Notes under the pieces: generated by a model
The model's input: only the letters and a program-made list of their open reading frames with translations
The model's database searches: none
What the model was told of the DNA's origin: nothing
In this document: positions 60,570 through 64,000 of the stretch, in pieces
How the letters are laid out: every line of letters starts with the position of its first letter
Numbering within the stretch: the first letter of the stretch is position 1
Position numbers and translations under genes: made by a program
DNA from: Pyrrhosoma nymphula
Lineage: Eukaryota; Arthropoda; Insecta; Odonata; Coenagrionidae
Length of the DNA: 64,000 bases
Reading direction: 5' to 3'
Assembly: GCA_963573305.1 (NCBI GenBank)
Contig: OY754331.1
Coordinates: 11,070,868 to 11,134,867 of the forward strand

Positions 60570-60610
60570 TACACCTGACGATGCCATAAATTGGCGAAAC
60601 GCGTAGTGTG
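60570..60610 (+). ncRNA. Minimal type-I hammerhead ribozyme motif (PLE-type)
   Basis: Helix I: UACAC (60570-60574) pairs with GUGUG (60606-60610). CUGACGA at 60575-60581, one U, helix II GCC/GGC around AUAAAUU, GAAA at 60596-60599. Helix III is A-C/G-U with a GC loop, and the triplet GUA (60603-60605) puts the cleavage after 60605. Every element of a minimal hammerhead is present, apart from the single extra U before helix II. The tail that follows is AT-rich with no coding sequence. Confidence 0.72.
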
Positions 60611-62490
60611 TTTTATAAAATACCAAGTGTAGATTAAGTACCAAACTTTATTATAATGAATATAAAAAGTTTCTACTAAGTAGAGCCTGGAGCTGTGAGT
60701 TTTGATCTGTATAATATCTGCTGTACAATCTGTATAACATCTGTGAATTATTGCTTTTTATTTTGACTTGTTTCAATTCTCACGTCGTTTATCATGCGTG
60801 TAGCGCATTGGCCATCATTAGCACCAGCACCATGTCACGACCATTTTAAAGGAGTCGGAACGTTTGAGTTCCCAGCGCGAGCGGTGCACGGTGATCCGCA
60901 CCGCCTCGAGGGACCACCGTCAAAGAAATCTGGAAGAACACTCGGGCAAGCGACCTCCGAGGAATTCATCTGCAATCCACACGCAAAGAGAAAAATCGCC
61001 TGTCTTGGCCCTTAAGGCGGGATAGCGTGGCCCTCTAGAAATTTCAGATCGAAAAAAATCTCCGAAACGTGGAGTCACAAAGGTCTCTCTCTAGCCTGCC
61101 GGCTAATGAAGGCTAAAGTTAAAAGCACGCCACGCATGAGAGATACGTACGAATTCTTTTCGAGTTCACCACCGGGCTTAGGCTCTCAAGTCGGACATCG
61201 AAACGTCTGCCAGTATGGAGAGTAGTCTAATCCGGTGGTGAACCCGAGATGGATTCACAGATCAAGTGAACCGGGAAAGCACCAGATCATACAGAAGTAA
61301 ATATGCTCATTCCATAAACATCTTACAGAAAGTTTCCTCAAAAATCTGAAGAAAAAAAATGTATCTTCAAAGGGTAAGGTTAGGTTTTGAAAGGATGCCC
61401 ATGATAAGATTTAAACCGAAGATCGTGAAATGCATTAAGCATCGATAAAGACTTTCACATTTGTTTTCATTTACCTCAGGAAAAAGCGATGAACGAAATT
61501 ATGCACGCTTTCATTTATTTTATTCCGTGAAGACATACCAACGGTTGTAGGGAGTTAAAAAAACACGGATTCTAATTTTATCCAGCATAAAACTGCCTGC
61601 TACTCACTAAATAGCAAAAATTTCCTAACATGCTAAAACAAATTCGCAAAGCCTTATAAGTGCTTATTAGTTCAATATATATAAGGAGACATAAAAAACA
61701 ACGGATTGTGTAATTGGTTAGAAGGATAGTTGAACAAATAAGGGAAGTTTCATTCTGTTAGTACTGATAAGGTGACCAATTTCGCACAATATACCCAAGT
61801 ATATCCATGGAATTCCGAATTGTAATAATACCAATATCGAGAAATAACATAAGACAGAGAATACTTCTGTTTTATATCATTATAGCATTATATCACTTTA
61901 CCACGATAGGATATTACAGGAAGCAAGATATCAGATACATTATTTTAAAATGTACCATTGTAATTGCATTCTCAACATCACATGACAGAGTCACGGGAAA
62001 TAACCAATAAGCCTATCGCTAGAGACAAAAAAATAAACAATAAAACTTGACAGAGGGACAATGAATTTCACACGTGCTCAGTGGCGACCGTGCATGGGAG
62101 ACGATTTTACAATGCGTTTGATAACGGTATTTGATTTATGATCACATGCGTCGAAGTTTATCAGTTAAAAACACGGTCTTGGTATGGAACGAAGACCTTT
62201 CGACGATCTGGATGATAGCATGCTCAGTCACCGAACGAATTTTCTTATTAAATCGCAAAAACAAACGTTACTTTGTCAAGATTAAGCAAATGGCATGCAA
62301 ATGTTGGAGAATTCAGGCAAAAAGAAGAAAACTACGAACATGAATTAAAAGAGTCAACCCTCATTAATCCGGCCCCAAATCTCATCAGTCATTGGAAGAT
62401 GTAAAGGATTTGAATACAAGGTGAGCAGCATAGCAGAGGGAGTAGAAAAATATGTAATTAAAATTTAAATTAATGAAAACCCTTTGACTT
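60611..62490. other. Upstream of kst
   Basis: An inverted repeat GTTCACCACCGG / CCGGTGGTGAAC (61164 and 61232) encloses GACAUCGAAACGUC, a decayed PLE-tail-like motif. Nothing else recognised. Confidence 0.45.
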
Positions 62491-62494
62491 CATC

Positions 62495-62760
62495 TACATC
62501 TACATATTACCCCGCAAGCCGCCTCAATAGGCGTGTGGCGGGGGGTGTTAGGACACCAGCCGCTTAAAGATAAAAAGGAAACGCTCTAATGAAATTACGC
62601 CTAGCATTTATTGAAGTCCCTTATTGTTCGGGGGAAAAACGAATTCCCATACCTATCCGTTCGGCAAAATATCTCTCTTAATTTATCGTTTCTGTCAGAC
62701 CTGGAAATATAGTGGGGTTCTAATATGATGTTCTCCGTGTCGCTCTTTTTTTGCCGGAAT
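62495..62760 (+). repeat. Dispersed-repeat-like segment with CATCTACATCTACATATTAC start
   Basis: CCCCGCAAGCCGCC and GTGTGGCGGGGGGT can form a hairpin just after the CATCTACATC start. I believe similar starts occur in insect interspersed repeats. The 3' limit is uncertain. Confidence 0.4.
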
Positions 62761-63039
62761 CACTTAGATTTTGTCGGAAATTCAATGCATAGACAGCGTA
62801 AATCTACATAAAACTGCCCCAAATACAGACGACATCTATACAGATACTCATGAATGGGCCGTCCTTCCACCCGTCAACACCATAAAAAGTTACGTTTTTT
62901 ATTACGCCTGTTTGAAAAACTTCCAGGTGATCTAGGAAGTTGAATTTTGGTATGAAGACGGGTAGTGGAACCCATCTGGTTTCTGTTGTTGCATTACAAT
63001 TTAAAACAATTCAGAGAAAAGAATAAGTTTTTGTTTTCG

Positions 63040-63600
63040 GTTGAGTTTCTGAACACGCCAACAAAGTCCGGGATGCAGCCTCTCATAAGTTTCGACAAAA
63101 GCTTTGTGCACAGATCATTCTACTTCAAACCCTGAATAGGGATGAGGGCCTCTACGATAGCACCAGACTCCTGATTCGACAGCTGAAGCGTAACTGTCTT
63201 CCGGCGAAGATCTTGACTGGAGATCGTATCGGTCAAGTCGTTTTTATTCCACGAATTCCATTACTTACACAGGCGTCGAGACTTTACTTCAGCTACAACG
63301 AAACCAATTTCCAGTACAGCTTACGTTTGAAATGACGAACACAACAAGTCGCAGGGTTAACTAGTCAATGAATTTGAGTTAGACTTGCCTCAAACTGAGT
63401 TTTCACACGGACAACTATATAATGTCTTCTCAAGAGCCACGACATGTTTAAGTATCATCACTCCACTCGAAGATGATGAACCCACGAAGACAATGAAGAG
63501 TACTGCGCGAAGAAGTTTTTTGAATTTTCCGCTTAATCAGATTTCTTTCTCGCATAAGTTCGATAAAAACAGAAATAACAAAAATGCACGTTGCATGTGA
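63040..63600 (+). mobile_element. Helitron (PIF1-type) helicase remnant
   Basis: Pieces in different frames read LNTPTKSGMQPLISFDK, LQTLNRDEGLYDSTRLLIRQ, AKILTGDRIGQVVFIPRIPL, NQFPVQLTFEMTNTTSRR and FELDLPQTEFSHGQLYNVFS followed by RATTCLSIIT. These are, in order, the family's SGMPPH, NxxxGLCNGTRLxV, GxxVFIPRIPL, FPVRLAFAMTINKSQGQ and FSHGQLYVALSR motifs of the helicase C-terminus. At least three frameshifts separate them and the KSQGQ motif is destroyed. No Helitron end (CTRR hairpin) was found. Confidence 0.82.
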
Positions 63601-63965
63601 ATTGCAACCTAAATTACGATGTGATTATCTTCATGTACACTACACCAACTTTGTCGTTGACCATCCCGGTTGCGCCGGGCACAACGGCCTGGTGCCAACA
63701 ATAAAGGAGCCTAAAAAAATAGCTTAAATGGAAGGTTTCGAAGGTGAGAATATAGCCACACAAAAAAAACACTTGGCAGTATTCGGTAAGACGGATTACA
63801 GTTTATTTTGATGGAATGAATGACAAGGCGTTCCAATTGTGTACCGATGAAAGCCAGATTAACGTCGCGAGGTCCGATATCATTTCCACTAAACAGATAA
63901 ATAAATATGCTGGAAACCTGAGCATACCTAAGAGTTAGTCCGTGGTTAAATTTGTACTATCCACT

Positions 63966-64000
63966 TGTAGCGTTTGAACCGTACCGCAGTATTTGTTTTT
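63966..64000 (+). mobile_element. Start of a second LTR copy, cut by the window edge
   Basis: TGTAGCGTTTGAACCGTACC and on to the last base matches 55753 onward exactly. It is in the same orientation as the LTR at 55747, 8.2 kb away. Confidence 0.6.

Noticed and set aside
1..64000. CRISPR arrays, bacterial operons, rRNA or functional tRNA genes
   Set aside because: No regularly spaced repeats of that kind, no rRNA-like sequence and no tRNA cloverleaf seen; spliced introns show a eukaryotic nuclear genome.

Overview
This is a eukaryotic window, almost certainly from an arthropod and probably an insect with large, transposon-rich introns. The only host gene I can support is the 5' part of karst (kst), the beta-heavy spectrin gene, on the minus strand. 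Thirteen coding exons with canonical GT-AG borders run from about 46.4 kb down to 743 and continue off the left edge. Together they encode about 716 N-terminal residues: two calponin-homology (CH) domains and the first spectrin repeats. They read closely like Drosophila Karst as I remember it. The species cannot be fixed from this sequence alone.

Layout. From 1 to 23 kb lie exons 13 to 2, separated by introns of about 0.5 to 4.7 kb. Intron 1 is about 23 kb (23,276-46,297). Coding exon 1 is at 46,298-46,551. From 46.6 to 64 kb I see no recognisable host coding exon; GC-rich blocks near 52.1-52.4 and 53.45-53.76 kb are the best guesses for upstream promoter or 5'UTR exons.

The rest is mostly mobile DNA: Penelope-like element (PLE) reverse transcriptase and GIY-YIG endonuclease remnants, at least four kinds of non-LTR retrotransposon fragment, a Helitron helicase remnant, an LTR pair, several TTAA-flanked terminal-inverted-repeat elements, and two near-identical 1.4 kb CAGGGTGTCCGG elements.

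The most striking signal is a set of PLE-derived insertions built as inverted pairs of tails. Each tail carries a hammerhead-ribozyme-like core (CUGANGA, helix II, GAAA, tiny helix III, then a GUH cleavage triplet), and each insertion is bounded by a 10-13 bp direct repeat. Examples lie at 21.5, 27.2, 38.9, 47.5 and 55.0 kb. A separate, structurally complete minimal ribozyme lies at 60,570-60,610. Other notable points are a 40 bp copy of kst exon 9 placed behind a splice acceptor inside the next intron and ending in a stop and poly(A) signal, and a heat-shock-type promoter fragment inside a kst intron.
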